Assembly (NCBI GenBank): GCA_000934455.1
Contig: KN883007.1
Coordinates: forward strand, 82,106 to 110,805
Reading direction: 5' to 3'
Length of the DNA stretch: 28,700 nucleotides
Source of the DNA: Apostichopus parvimensis
Taxonomy: Eukaryota; Echinodermata; Holothuroidea; Aspidochirotida; Stichopodidae
The translations under genes were made by a program, and so were the position numbers. Shown here in pieces: positions 1 to 10,284 of the stretch. Numbering within the stretch: the stretch's first letter is position 1; each line of letters opens with the position of its first letter. The notes beneath the pieces were generated by a model, which was given only the letters and a program-made list of their open reading frames with translations, was not told where the DNA came from and searched no databases.

Positions 1-960
1 TTTTTTTTCTAGGTTGTTTGAATTTTTTGAAACGGCATATTGATAATGTTATTTGGCATGCAGATAAAGAGAAAACTTGTACAGGGTATGTTTAGATTTT
101 TATATTGATTATTTTGTTGTGATAGGATTTTATATATGTTAGTTGTGTAATTTGATCTCGAAAGCTGAAAATGGACATTTTTTTCCCTAGGTTGTTTTAA
201 TTTTTTGAAACGGCATATTGATAATGTTATTTGGCATGCAGATAAAGAGAAAACTTGTACAGGGTATGTTTAGATTTTTTGTATTGAGTATGGTTTTTTT
301 GTGATAAGATTTTAGTATATGTTGTGTAAGTTTATCTCAAAAGCTGAAAATGGATACTATTTTTTTTCTAGGTTGTTTTAATTTTTGGAAACAGCATTGA
401 TAATGTTATTTTGGCAGATAAATAGAAAACTTGTACAGGGTATTTTAGATTTTTTTTATTGAGTATGTTTTTTGTGACAGGATTTTAGTATATGTTGGTT
501 GTGTAATTTTATCTCGAAAGCTGAAAATGGGTATTTTATTTTTTTCTAGGTTGTTTTAATTTTTTTGAAACGGCATATTGATAATGTTATTTGGCATGCA
601 GATCAAGAGAACACTTGTATCGGGTATTTTTAGATTTTTTTAATTGAGTATGTTTTTTGTGACCGGATTTTAGTATATATTGGTTGTGTAATTATCACCA
701 AGCTGAAAATGGATGCTATTTTTTTTTTCTAGGTTGTTTTAATTTTTTTGAAACAGCATTGATGATGTTATTTTGGCAGATAAATAGAAAACTTGTACAG
801 GGTATTTTAGATTTTTTTTATTGAGTATGTTTTTTGTGACCGGATTTTAGTATATGTTGGTTGTGTAATTATCACGAAAGCTTAAAATGGATATTATTTT
901 TTTCTCTAGGTTGTTTTAATTTTTTTGAAACGGCATTGATAATTATAAATTGGGCAGATA
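1..960. repeat. ~180-bp satellite-like tandem array (5 full units + partial)
   Basis: Units begin with CTAGGTTGTTTT at 9, 187, 368, 546, 729 and 906, so the period varies from 177 to 183 bp, mostly through T-run length changes. Each unit then carries a GAAACGGCAT block, a GCAGATAAA block, ACTTGTACAGGGTAT and GGTTGTGTAATT. Two unit types are visible: type A (units 1, 2, 4) has CATATTGATAATG and GGCATGCAGAT, while type B (units 3, 5) lacks those insertions. The last unit breaks off after about 55 bp, next to the tRNA-Leu gene. The array runs off the left edge of the window, so its true size is unknown. It has no coding potential. Confidence 0.93.
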
Positions 961-985
961 AAAAGGAAGGGAAACCCAAAAATTA

Positions 986-1071
986 TGGTACCGACGGGGT
1001 TCGAACCCGCGCGGATCATTTTATCCATAGGAACTTAAGTCCTACGCCTTAACCAACTCGGCCACAGTACC
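986..1071 (-). tRNA. tRNA-Leu (anticodon UAA), copy 1
   Basis: Read on the minus strand this folds as a class II tRNA. The acceptor GGTACTG pairs with CGGTACC (one G-U pair), the A box is TGGCCGAGTTGG, and the anticodon stem TAGGA/TCCTA encloses loop CTTAAGT, giving anticodon UAA for UUA codons. It has a long variable arm and the T loop TTCGAAC. The discriminator is A73, an identity element for eukaryotic leucyl-tRNA synthetase. There is no intron. A T5 run follows immediately downstream (plus 978-982) and would stop RNA polymerase III. This copy is the most diverged of the five: it has one extra D-loop base, a different acceptor stem and a TAGGA/TCCTA anticodon stem, but both strands of each stem changed together. 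A satellite array lies directly downstream. Confidence 0.96.
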
Positions 1072-1639
1072 TTGTTGTAAAACATTTTAATTTCTTTCTG
1101 TTTTAATGTACAGTAACTTCACTATTGCAACAGACGTTGGCACTTTATCATGAATATTCACGGCAAAGGGATCTCCCCTTTTCGCTGTATGAACAGGAAC
1201 AACAATAAAAGTAACACCGAAACCACAATACCATTTCTTCCAGGACAGAATCAACGCATGATTGAACGATTCCTTAGTCACTACATATCACCAAGAATGA
1301 CCTTAGGTACAGTTAGTGTTGATATTGTATTGACAGTCAGAAGTCAATTTCTATACCTGCATTTTTAATTCTTGAGCTAGACCCTTTTTAACAGCTGAGG
1401 TTCATTAATGAAAAAGTGACTGACGACTTAGTCAAATTAAAAAGACCATTAGGTTAGTTTCTCAGATGGATCACAAGTCTGAATGTGTTACAAATCTTAC
1501 GAGGACAAAATGCTTTTGAATGTCTATTCAATGCAGTGTTGTTTATGAGAAGATAAAAGAACCATTCTTTTGATTGAGTTATTAGATTCGATCAAACATT
1601 GGATTAACATAAACATTAAAGGCTTTCACTGCCATCATT
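1072..1639. other. spacer, nothing recognised
   Basis: Ordinary AT-rich sequence. Short overlapping open frames occur on both strands (1087-1281 minus, 1150-1368 plus), but neither has a family signature, splice context or poly(A) context that I can support. Confidence 0.5.
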
Positions 1640-2105
1640 GTCAATTTAGCCTTAAAGGAGCAGTCTAGCGATAAAGCATATTTTAAAGATTAATATCAGC
1701 CAGTTTTAACAAAAGAAACTTATTTGCCATTCCTGACTTTTTTTTAAATATATTTTTATATTCTTTTGGTAAGTCCAACAATTTTCAATCCAAATATATT
1801 TTTCCCTCTCCAGCCAGGATTTGAAGCCACCTTGTTTTATGTTTTAATTTGTTGAAGTTGGATCAACAAAAAATGACCTTTGACCTCCAAAAACTAAAAG
1901 GGTTTTTGTACACTCTTTACTGGATCTATACAAATCAATTATGAAGGTCATTCCTACTTTACATCTTTGGAGTTCATGTGTTTGCAAGGTTTTAATACTT
2001 TGACCTCTTTGATCTTGAGTAACCTTTGACCGCTACCACAAATGAAAGGAATATAATTCTCACTATGGTGGATCTGCAAACCAAATCTCATATAGTAAAT
2101 CACTG
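1640..2105. repeat. probable dispersed repeat rich in GACCTTTGACC
   Basis: TGACCTTTGACCTCC (about 1873), TTTGACCTCTTTGATCTTGAG (about 2000) and AACCTTTGACCGC (about 2022) recur within 200 bp of each other. The block opens near CCTTAAAGGAGCAGTCTAGCG, which resembles TTTAAAGGGACAGTGTAGG at about 6711. Such direct GACCTTTGACC spacing is common in repetitive echinoderm DNA as I remember it. No coding frame is apparent and element boundaries cannot be set from one copy. Confidence 0.4.
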
Positions 2106-2109
2106 TACA

Positions 2110-3310
2110 CTTTTTGATTATGATCGTGGAGATGATGATTGTAATAATGATTGTGTTCGTGGATCAAAGTGATTATAATAGTGATGATTGTAAGGCGATG
2201 ATTGTGGTAATTGTGAAAGAGATGATAGTGGAGATGATGATTGTGGCGGTGAGCAATGTGGTTATGATAGTGACGATGGTGATTATTGTCGTGGTGGTGG
2301 TGGTGGAGCATATGTTGATGATAGTGGTGATGTTAATGATAGTGATGCTAGTGGTGATGATTGTGGTAGTGACAATGTTGATGGTCATGATAGTGATGGT
2401 GTTGATAATTGTGATGGAGGTGATGATGATTGTAGTTATGGAGATGATTGTGGCAATGATAGTGATTGTATTGATGATTGTGGTGATGATAATTATTGTA
2501 GTAATGATTGTAAGTGGTGATAGTGTATATTGTAGTGATGATTGTGGTAGTGGAAATCAATGTAGTTATGAAAGTGATGATGCCTGTGGTGTTGATCACT
2601 GCAGTGGTGGTGATGATGATTGTGGTAATTGTGAAAGAGATGATAGTGGAGATGATGATTGTGGTGGTGAGCAATGTGGTTATGATAGTGACGATGGTGA
2701 TGATTGTTGTGGTGGTGGTGGAGGATATGTTGATGATAGTGGTGATGTTAATGATAGTGATGCTAGTGGTGATGATTGTGGTAATGACAATGTTCATGGT
2801 GATGATAGTGATGGTGTTGATAATTGTGATTGAGGTGATGATGATTGTAGTTATGGAGATGATTGTGGCCATGATAGCGATTGTATTGATGATTGTGGTG
2901 ATGATAATTATTGTAGTAATGATTGTAAAAGTGGTGATAGTGTTTATTGTAGTGATGATTGTGGTAGTGGAAATCAATGTCGTTATGAAAGTGATGATGC
3001 CTGTGGTGTTGATCACTGCAGTGTAGGGTGATGATGATTGTGGAGAAGCATATCATGATGATAATATGGTAATTGATAGTCATGGTGTGCCATGGTTGAT
3101 GATACTTGTGATTGTGTGTTGGTGATAATTATAGTGAAGATTTTAATGGAGGCGCTGATTGTGGTAATGCAAGATTGGTGATCGCATCAAGACTGATGAT
3201 TGTGGTTGTAGTGATGATGGCTGTGATACTAATGCTTTGGTGATGAGATTGATGATGGTTGTAGTGGTGTTGATGATTGTAGTGGTGGTGAATATTGTGA
3301 TGCTGACAAT
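2110..3310. repeat. TGA/GATT-rich low-complexity tract with a duplicated 418-bp unit
   Basis: The tract is built of GATGAT, TGTGGT, TAGTGG and AATGAT words, with strong purine/T asymmetry on the plus strand. Inside it, the block starting GGTAATTGTGAAAGAGATGA at 2206 starts again at 2624, a period of 418 bp. The two copies (2206-2623 and 2624 to about 3040) stay closely similar through the landmarks GATCACTGCAGTG and GGAGGTGATGATGATTG. The sequence after 3040 is a more diverged continuation of the same word set. Long open frames of Met/Val/Ile, Asp/Gly/Cys and His/Thr codons appear on both strands simply because stop codons are rare in these words. Confidence 0.9.
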
Positions 3311-3472
3311 GTGGTGTGTTCTTTTTGTTGATCATGAATGTTAAGTTACGTTTGCTTCTGAAGAGTGTGACAGTCTATTTGTCTATTTGCAAGAGCATGG
3401 GGCTGCTACACAACGATTTTTGTGATGACAAAAAAAAAAAATTGGTCGAATGCAAACAAGTCAAAACAATTA
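3311..3472. other. spacer between low-complexity tract and tRNA-Leu 2
   Basis: Contains an A11 run at 3430-3440 and otherwise nothing recognisable. On the minus strand this is the 3' flank of tRNA-Leu 2, and it contains its probable T4 terminator (plus 3463-3466). Confidence 0.4.
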
Positions 3473-3555
3473 TAGTACGAGTGGGGTTCGAACCCACGCG
3501 GACATTCGTCCATTGGAACTTAAGTCCAACGCCTTAACCACTCGGCCATCGTACT
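3473..3555 (-). tRNA. tRNA-Leu (anticodon UAA), copy 2
   Basis: On the minus strand the acceptor AGTACGA pairs perfectly with TCGTACT. The A box TGGCCGAGTGG follows, then anticodon stem TTGGA/TCCAA around CTTAAGT (anticodon UAA). The variable arm TGGACGAATGTCC forms a short hairpin, and the T arm GTGGG/CCCAC has loop TTCGAAC. The discriminator is A73. Compared with copies 3-5 the acceptor pairs at positions 6-7 are changed, with the partner strand changed to match. A T4 run lies about 7 bases past the 3' end. Flanking DNA is unrelated to that of the other copies. Confidence 0.97.
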
Positions 3556-5227
3556 GCATGTAAAATAATTGTAGCTAAGTCTAATTATACGCACTATCAT
3601 GAATCGACGGTCATTTACTTGACTTTTTAAGATTGAGAACATGTGAACATCCCAGAAAAGATGGGATCTTACTTTTGCTCACTAAAAGGTGGTAAATTCT
3701 GTACATAAACGTGCTCTTCATATTTTTTAAAATGCACAACAAAGTGCGAATAAATACTATGGAAGTGTTAACATGCCGTTTAATGAATATGCCAGTTATT
3801 TGAAGACATTTTAAAAAATTTCTTGTGACATACGTATGGCTACGCTAACGTAAAACTGATTGGTTTCTTGGATTCTAACCTTAAGTGCAATTTTACTAGT
3901 TAATAAACTAATTCGTATCACGATACAACATGTAAGCTTTTAAAACTGATTCGAATTCAATATAAAATTAAGGCTCACAATTTAGCCTAACGTTACAAGC
4001 CTCATGTGATACCTTGTAGAGTACTTGTCAACTCGTCTCTTCTGCACTTGATCCTGTCAACATTCTGCATTTCATTAATTAATTTATTACTTCTTAAAGT
4101 AAGAAATTCCGTATCTTTTGCGTGTAATGATTGTGTTGCTTTAAGGAATATGCCTACGCACGATCACCAGTTAGTAAACGCACAACTATTGTCTTACGTT
4201 AGTAGTCTACTCCCGAGATGAACTAGGTTAACAATTCACATTATTCTTCTTCTACTCAAATGATTTGTAAAACAAAAAAAGCAGAATACTTTCAAGTATA
4301 GGCTTCAAAGCATGAATTAACCATAATTCTGTGAGGAATCACTAATATATATATATATATATGGCTTTGTATTTACACGGCACCTAAAAGGCTCCGTACT
4401 CCGTAAAACGTATGTTTTATCACCTTTGTCATGTGGCACGTAGTGGTGCAATATAGACTAAAAATGTTAATCAATATTGTTGTTCACTGCTAACGGAAAC
4501 ATATTGTAACGTTACATTTAGGCCTATCTACAAAAAAGTGTATGCGTGGTATAGCCAATAGTATAGGCTCGGATCTTGTACTTGTAGGAATGAAATGTTT
4601 TACTTAATAGTTCTTTTCTTCTGAACATTTAGCTTAAATGAGGGATATATGTAAAGCATCTTTCCAAAGTGTAGAGTGTAGCGATATCATGTCATTGAGC
4701 GAACTTTCTAACGTAGTAGTAGTATGCTACTACTACTAGTACTAGGCTAACACTAAGTTTCTTAGGCTGACACGCTGTGCTCAACACACTAATACTACAG
4801 TCCGTGGCTTCTCTGAAATCAGTAATAGTACAAATCTAACCATTCGAACAAGGCACACATGCCTCACGAAGTCGAATTTCTGTTTGGCAGTTTACTGTTC
4901 AGACTTTTTATGTACTCTGACGATCATCATTCTATCATACCAATCTGGTTGTTTGTATTATTGGTAAATGCCGAAATGGTAATACAAATTATCAAGCTGT
5001 ACACATATTTTTTCTGGAGGGTAGGCCAAACGTTAGATCTACATAGATTATCAGGCTAAGTCTAGATATACTAGGCTATAACCTATCCTAGTCAATATAA
5101 ATATATCACACAGGATGAGGTCACATATTGAAAAACTGGCAGCATTGTTAGAAATGAAACAATTTCTCTCTAAAACTTCCGTATTTTCGTAACTATTTTG
5201 GAGGTAGGCTTGTTGTAAAAGGCTTAA
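3556..5227. other. spacer with small simple repeats
   Basis: No gene is recognised. Contents are an (AT)9 run at 4345-4362, a perfect 10-bp stem/4-base loop hairpin of GTAGTAGTAG and CTACTACTAC at 4713-4736, and scattered TAGGCCTA/TAGGCTAAC words between 4500 and 5100. The short open frames at 4006-4221 and 4859-5059 have no supporting features. Confidence 0.5.
4713..4736. repeat. 10-bp perfect inverted repeat (TAG/CTA hairpin)
   Basis: GTAGTAGTAG at 4713-4722 and its exact complement CTACTACTAC at 4727-4736 are separated by TATG. It is flanked by further TACTAG words. This is a likely hairpin or cruciform with no known role. Confidence 0.8.
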
Positions 5228-5575
5228 AAGCATTGAAGACTCGCCCCAAACTGCGTGCAGCGCTCTGAAAAAGTTAACTTTCTGTTGCTTGCAAATGACG
5301 TTTTCTTCTTGTCGCTACAAAATGCAGACGGTAATAAAACTTTGTTATCTTTTATCTAGACTTGAGATGTCCACGCTGCTATGTACACTGTTGTGGGTAT
5401 TGAACGTAGCTGTATGTATTGACTGTACACTAGTGTCTAATTACCGGCGGTAGCAAGCCGTGTATTTTCTGGGATCGATGGTGGTGTCTTAACACCTCAT
5501 TTGAAACTAGGTAAGATTACCAGCGTGAGACGTTTCTTTGTGCGCGGGTCTTCACATCCTTGAAGATGGGGATTG
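5228..5575. repeat. dispersed repeat R1, copy 1
   Basis: The sequence from GCATTGAAGACTCGCCCC through GAGATGTCCA, GACTGTACACTA, GGTAGCAAGC, TATTTTCTGGGATC and GGTGGTGTCT to CCTTGAAG matches 11039-11404 along its whole length, with small indels. It is non-coding. The copy here has no MITE at its right end, so it preserves an uninterrupted counterpart (CCTTGAAG at 5558-5565) of the insertion site seen at 11397-11404. Termini and target duplication cannot be fixed from two copies. Confidence 0.85.
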
Positions 5576-6294
5576 GACTCAATTGTCTCATTTAGTCCCA
5601 TTTGCTTATCATTCGGTTTTTGCATGTGCAAAATGTTCAGCAGATTTACCAAAGAAAATGTGAAAAATTGGGAATTCTTTATTTGAGGGTCATGATTTAT
5701 GTTATTGACATCTGCACTTGCTCCCAAAACCAAGTCTCTGCAGAACTTCAACCATTAGGACAGTTATATTTCTGGTAATGATATACTTCCATTTGATTTT
5801 CACACTCCAAATTATACAATCAAATGTCGTAGCGTCTGTAACAGCTCAATTTGTGAACATTTTTTATGTTTGTAGTATCTTTTTTGGGGGATTGCATGAA
5901 TGACGAACTAGTGTGAAAATAAGTAAGAAGCAGATGGCTTCCAATGGCTAGCCAAACATGAAGCCAGGAACAAATTTTTAACATTTTGTAGGTCTTTGCA
6001 CATTAACAGCTCTCGGGCATTATGTTATGTTTTACAGGAAAAATCAACACTAGAGATAAATGATACTGCCACCATGTTATGCCATCACAGTTACAGTGAA
6101 CAGATGTCCCTGATATCCAGTTTTTTTGAAAAGTGTCTGCCAAAAGTGCCAATTGTATGAGCTGTTCCTTGAATATCCCTATATTTATAATAAGGCCATG
6201 TCAAGTTTACCTGCTTGGCCCTCCATTCATAGAAACTGCTGGAAGCTAAGCTATGACTGTTTATAACAAACATAGTTTCTACATGACTCACACA
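5576..6294. other. spacer, nothing recognised
   Basis: AT-rich sequence with no convincing exon, RNA gene or repeat structure. A 124-codon minus-strand frame (6091-6465) overlaps its end, but its lysine run is only the complement of a T run, and no other feature supports it. Confidence 0.4.
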
Positions 6295-6640
6295 CACTAT
6301 TACCCAGATTGTTGAATAACACAGCCAGTTCACAGGACAGACATGCCATACTTGGTGATGCATTATAGGACTTCCCACTAGCTTTTTTTTTTTACAATTG
6401 GAATATTTACTTGGACTAAATACTTGAGACAGCTTGAACCTTAGATATGATGGTTTATACAACAAACAAGCAAAAGTACCCAGAGCATTGAATTATATCC
6501 AGCCAGTTGTTCAAGGAAAGGCATCAAGCCGTACTAGATAATCAATAATAGGACTTCCTGTTAGCTTTTTTTTTTTTTTTTTGCAAATTGGATTTTAAAA
6601 CCTTCAACTAAATACTTGTGTCTGAATGAGCTTTTTTCCT
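6295..6640. repeat. decayed tandem duplication, ~183-bp period
   Basis: Landmarks recur in order: ACAGCCAGTTC / CCAGCCAGTTG, ATAGGACTTCC (6365 and 6548), TAGCTTTTTTTTT and ACTAAATACTTG. The copies are well diverged and the T run has lengthened in the second. Confidence 0.7.
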
Positions 6641-7444
6641 GGGCATTTGACAATTATCCTTGAAACATAGAACCCACAAAACAATTGGGGACCCTGAACA
6701 TGCCTTTCCTTTAAAGGGACAGTGTAGGTATAGGTATTGTCAGGGGTTGGGTGGGGTCAGCATCAGATCATATCCCCCAGTTTCCTAGCAGAAACTAGTT
6801 CACCAGCATCATCCAGATTACTTTTCATTGAAAGATCTATAAATATAGAAGAGCTGGTTACACTCTGGTGGCCCCTGGTTCCCCACAAGGATGCACAAAT
6901 TTTCAGCAAAATATGCATAAAAATCTCTAGTATTGTTAAGACCCTAGTATGTACAGCCTGGTGTACCTTTTTTTTCTTCACAAAGCTATTTTCCTGTATC
7001 TATTTGCTGTACTTCAGAGAACGTCCGCAGCAACGCTTTCGATTGATAATAAGGTCTTGCACATTTCTCCCAAGCAATCTCATGTTTTCTTTTGATTTTG
7101 GAAGATTTGCTTCAGAAAAGCGAAGAAGCCAAAATGGGCCCACTTCCCCAAAAATGTTTATTCAACTGCAGTGAACAATCACTTGGCCTTAGATTGGTTT
7201 GTACACTGCGAGACGGTCGCTAATTGCTGTGGAAGAAATATGATCTCACATGACATGCAATTTTGTAATAATAATATGAATAAAGATTTTGTGGTTTGCA
7301 TAAGTTCACGCCCCTCTTTGGCGCTTTGAGGGTGACGATAAAGGGCTCCTTGAAGTGTAAGCATTAGTGACCATTACTTGAGGACCTAGCATATTTGGAG
7401 GCAATTGTACTGGACTGGGTTGGGGCTACCGCCAATTCAATGTC
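6641..7444. other. spacer, weak long frame only
   Basis: TTTAAAGGGACAGTGTAGG at about 6711 resembles a motif at about 1650 and may mark a dispersed repeat edge. A 145-codon plus-strand frame at 6737-7174 has no recognised domain and contains a Phe run from a T stretch. I do not treat it as a gene. Confidence 0.35.
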
Positions 7445-7745
7445 TGTCAAATTTCTTAGAAATAACACCTGTTGTTTCGATGCATCTTCTGTACATGAAG
7501 AACACCCATGCTCAGCTTCTTTAAAAAAAATGTAAAAATAAAACTACATGTGTATTTCCCAGTTAATGATTTGGTCATACTCAAAATTCAAAACTTTATT
7601 TTCCATACATCTTTCAGCTACCACATTGTAGGTCATATTACATGTTGGTCAGACTTCTTAGAAATAACATCTGTTGTTTGTGATGCACCATCTGGATGTG
7701 AAGAACACGCTTCTTTCAACTAACACATTGTAGATAATATTGTTC
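7445..7745. repeat. decayed tandem duplication, ~200-bp period
   Basis: CTTAGAAATAACACCTGTTG (about 7452) recurs as CTTAGAAATAACATCTGTTG (about 7657). Each is followed by GATGCA, CATCT/CTGGA, TGTGAAGAACAC and a CTTCTTT block. ACACATTGTAG also occurs twice (7622 and 7725). Confidence 0.65.
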
Positions 7746-9143
7746 TGAATCAACTGGCGTGGTCCTTGAAAGGGATAAGTGTAGTGGAGAAAGGGGATTG
7801 CCTTTAAACAATTGTTAGTCATTTTCTCCATCTTCCGAATTCCATACATGTGATAGTTACTAAGGAAATTTTTTGAAACTACGAAACATAGTTGAAATTA
7901 TGAAAATATTTTGATGTTATGAAATTTGTTTCCTCAAAATTATGTAAGATTTTTTAGATTTGTCTGTATGGCAGCATTACTATGCTTTCTGTAGCATGCG
8001 ATGTATTGAACCGAAATATACTGTCAATGGCTTCTGCAAGCCAGTTACCGGATTCTTGACTAGAGAGACATCACCATCAACTGTGGACAGTAAATAATTT
8101 ACCCAGGTTTCAAACTTTGTTATAATGTCCATGGCCCCTTTCTGCACACAGCCCATTTGTATACAGGTGGTTTTCTTGGTTGCCAGGGGAAGAAAACCAG
8201 TCCGGTGAGCGCGCAAATTAAAATCAAAAGCTCTGAAGATTGAGTGAGGACTTCTTAGTCAATTCTTTGGTTTATATCAGTATTGCACCTAATTTTACTG
8301 AGGTATCAAAAGTACCTTTCAAATTGATATCTTAGATATATATATCAAGATTGTGAATTGGTCACTTTGCTAAAAGTTCCAGAGACGGAAAATGCCTGGA
8401 TGACATCGTTTGTGGAAAAGCGTTTCATGTGTTTGGTGACCCTTTTGTTATTTTAGGGGCATTAATGACGAAAATTAATGTGAACTTTCCTGATAACCAG
8501 ACAATAACTTTTAAATTGGGTTGGCACAATTATGGGAAAATTTTTGTGGAAGTTGACAGGAGAAATTTATGCAAATGGATGGACATGTGCACATATGCAA
8601 AGTTTTGATATCTTAGGAGTGGAGAGGAGTTGCTTGGGGGGGGGAAGTGCGATCTGTTATGTGGTGATTGTGTCAAGAAGCTGCAATTAAGTACATCTAA
8701 ACAAATTGTACCAACAAAATCAATATTTTTGTATTCACAAACATAATTGAAAATAAAAAAAGGATTATTCGTCATAACAAATTTTTATTTGCATGGCCCT
8801 AAAAGGTTTTTGTACAACATGCTGCACATAAACTTTTGGAAATATTTGTTTCCTGTGATCATTTACACAATTCCTTAAATTTTGACATCAAACATGATAT
8901 GGTCAACACAAAACCAGATTTCTACAGATGAGCAGCACTTTTGGTTATTTTTTTAATGAATTTCAAGAAACTAATTTGTAGTGAAATGTTTCAACATCTT
9001 GTCAGCACCAATTGGGAGATGGGGGAGGGGTTGACAACTTCAAAATTCAAGAAAAGGGGAAGGTACGGGGTATGTGTAAAGGAAAAGGGATGGGAATGAA
9101 AGAAATCTGTGTAAATCAGAAAGTATACCTCATCTAGCATGCT
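7746..9143. other. spacer, nothing recognised
   Basis: AT-rich spacer with a short G run at 8636-8644. Minus-strand frames at 7980-8216, 8530-8775 and 8991-9287 lack any family signature. No RNA gene is seen. Confidence 0.4.
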
Positions 9144-9572
9144 TGACAAAGGGGGTAGGGTAGAGATTCCCCTTGAGAAAATATGGATGTTTTTTAATAA
9201 ATATTGAATGGCATATATGTTCAAACAAGATTTAAACAAATATATTTTAGCTCTAGCTTCCATGGCTGCTGAATGTGAAAGGGTCATCTGAATTTAAAGT
9301 CATCGCTCGCCTTTCTTACTGAATGAGAAATTATTACTGGCTGTGACCTCCGAAAGTACCTTATAATTGGGGAAGGCTCACCAGCAGCAGTACCTTGATG
9401 CCTAGTTGACGGTGGCATCACACGTCTTCAAATCACCAGTGGCAGGCCGATGTGTTGCCCATGGCGGTATGAAATTTTCTAACCACCCCCCGGCAAGCAA
9501 GCATCTTCTAGTTGATGGCGGCTCTCCGCAATATCTGCCGTCAGTGACTTGCTCGCTGTGCGCTCCCTCCAA

Positions 9573-9587
9573 CCCCCCCCCCCCCCC
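9573..9587. repeat. C15 homopolymer
   Basis: Fifteen consecutive C residues on the plus strand. A shorter run (C13, 12138-12150) sits at the equivalent place in copy B, so the tract predates the duplication and has changed length since. Confidence 0.9.
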
Positions 9588-9764
9588 TCACTCTCCGCCC
9601 TCCCTCCTCCATCTGTGCCACCAACAAGGAGTTCACAAGTTACAGAAACATACTGTTACAGTTCTTAAATTGTTGGTGCTCGTCTCTATATCTCTCGTAC
9701 ACCCCTTCAAATCAGGATTCCTGGCTACCGCCTACCTGGCTTTGCCACTGTATCCCTACCAGGG

Positions 9765-9850
9765 CCCTTACACCATGGTGAGCCCCTGTACCCCATAGAC
9801 CTGCTTTTAACCCTTGGTGATCCCCCTGTACCACATAGTCCTACAATCAC
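9765..9850. repeat. ancestral short form of the 39-bp minisatellite (about 2 units)
   Basis: Two diverged units carry the words GGTGAGCCCCTGTACC, CATAGACCTGC and TTTTAACCCTTGGTGAT, ending at TAGTCCTACAATCACAGCTGG. This is the counterpart of the fourteen-unit array in copy B. Confidence 0.85.
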
Positions 9851-10004
9851 AGCTGGTTTATCCATCAATGTCATTTGATCTTACTGTATTTTGTAAACAG
9901 AATATAATATACACTAGCACTGATGGCAATGGTTTTTGCCGAGACCTAGAAATATATATAAAGTGTCTACAGTCATCCTAATTGCTTTAAACGAGTTGGA
10001 TCTT

Positions 10005-10090
10005 GCTAGACTGGGAATTGAACTCAGTAAGGAGTTCCATCAATCCCTTTCAAGTCACACTCCTTATCCACTCTGCCATTAAGCCATCAC
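10005..10090 (-). pseudogene. class II tRNA-like relic in copy A
   Basis: On the minus strand there is an A-box-like TGGCAGAGTGG (plus 10068-10078), a would-be anticodon loop CTTGAAA (Ser UGA in register), a long variable region and a B-box-like GAGTTCAATTCC (plus 10014-10025). The anticodon stem does not pair, the T stem has mismatches and no acceptor stem forms. It is either a dead tRNA-Ser/Leu-type gene or the head of an old tRNA-derived SINE. It lies about 110 bp downstream (minus sense) of tRNA-Leu 3. Confidence 0.55.
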
Positions 10091-10201
10091 ATTAATATGG
10101 AAGATTAAATTAAACTTTATATCTTTCTTGAAAGTAACAATTTCTCCAATAATTGATAAACTTTGAACTTGGAATTGAATTCAAAGAGAGTAAAATATAC
10201 T

Positions 10202-10284
10202 TAGTACAGATGGGGTTCGAACCCACGCGGACACATGTCCATTGGAACTTAAGTCCAACGCCTTAACCACTCGGCCACTGTACT
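10202..10284 (-). tRNA. tRNA-Leu (anticodon UAA), copy 3 (in duplication A)
   Basis: The minus-strand acceptor AGTACAG/CTGTACT is perfectly paired. The A box is TGGCCGAGTGG, the anticodon loop CTTAAGT sits in stem TTGGA/TCCAA, and the variable arm is GGACATGTGTCC. The T stem GTGGG/CCCAT has one G-U pair at 49-65, and the discriminator is A73. A T4 run follows (plus 10192-10195). Its paralogue copy 4 differs at two sites only: the first T-stem base, where copy 4 has the Watson-Crick form, and acceptor position 70. Flanks are homologous for more than 500 bp on the upstream (minus-sense) side, so this pair arose by segmental duplication and not by retroposition. Confidence 0.97.

Noticed and set aside
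1-960. Satellite array considered as a long terminal repeat or retroelement
   Set aside because: No coding body, primer-binding site or TG...CA ends; five or more head-to-tail units indicate a satellite.
861-1052. 63-codon plus-strand frame
   Set aside because: Starts at TTG in the satellite and runs through the antisense strand of tRNA-Leu 1.
2114-2833. 239-codon plus-strand frame, Met/Val/Ile then Asp/Gly/Cys rich
   Set aside because: It begins at TTG, lies wholly inside the TGA/GATT low-complexity tract, and equally long frames exist on the opposite strand. Composition follows the repeat words.
2348-3016. 222-codon minus-strand Thr/Ile/His-rich frame
   Set aside because: Complement of the same low-complexity tract; the 418-bp duplication explains its internal repetition.
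3316-3537. 73-codon plus-strand frame ending in a VRVGFEPTRTFVHWNLSPTP-like string
   Set aside because: The C-terminal string is the antisense of tRNA-Leu 2, a classic false protein from tRNA loci.
6091-6465. 124-codon minus-strand frame
   Set aside because: Overlaps a decayed tandem duplication; its Lys run is a T-run complement; no homology recognised.
6737-7174. 145-codon plus-strand frame
   Set aside because: The longest frame not caused by repeats, but it lacks an ATG at its stated start and has a Phe run from a T tract and no domain that I recognise. Its length is not exceptional for 28 kb in six frames.
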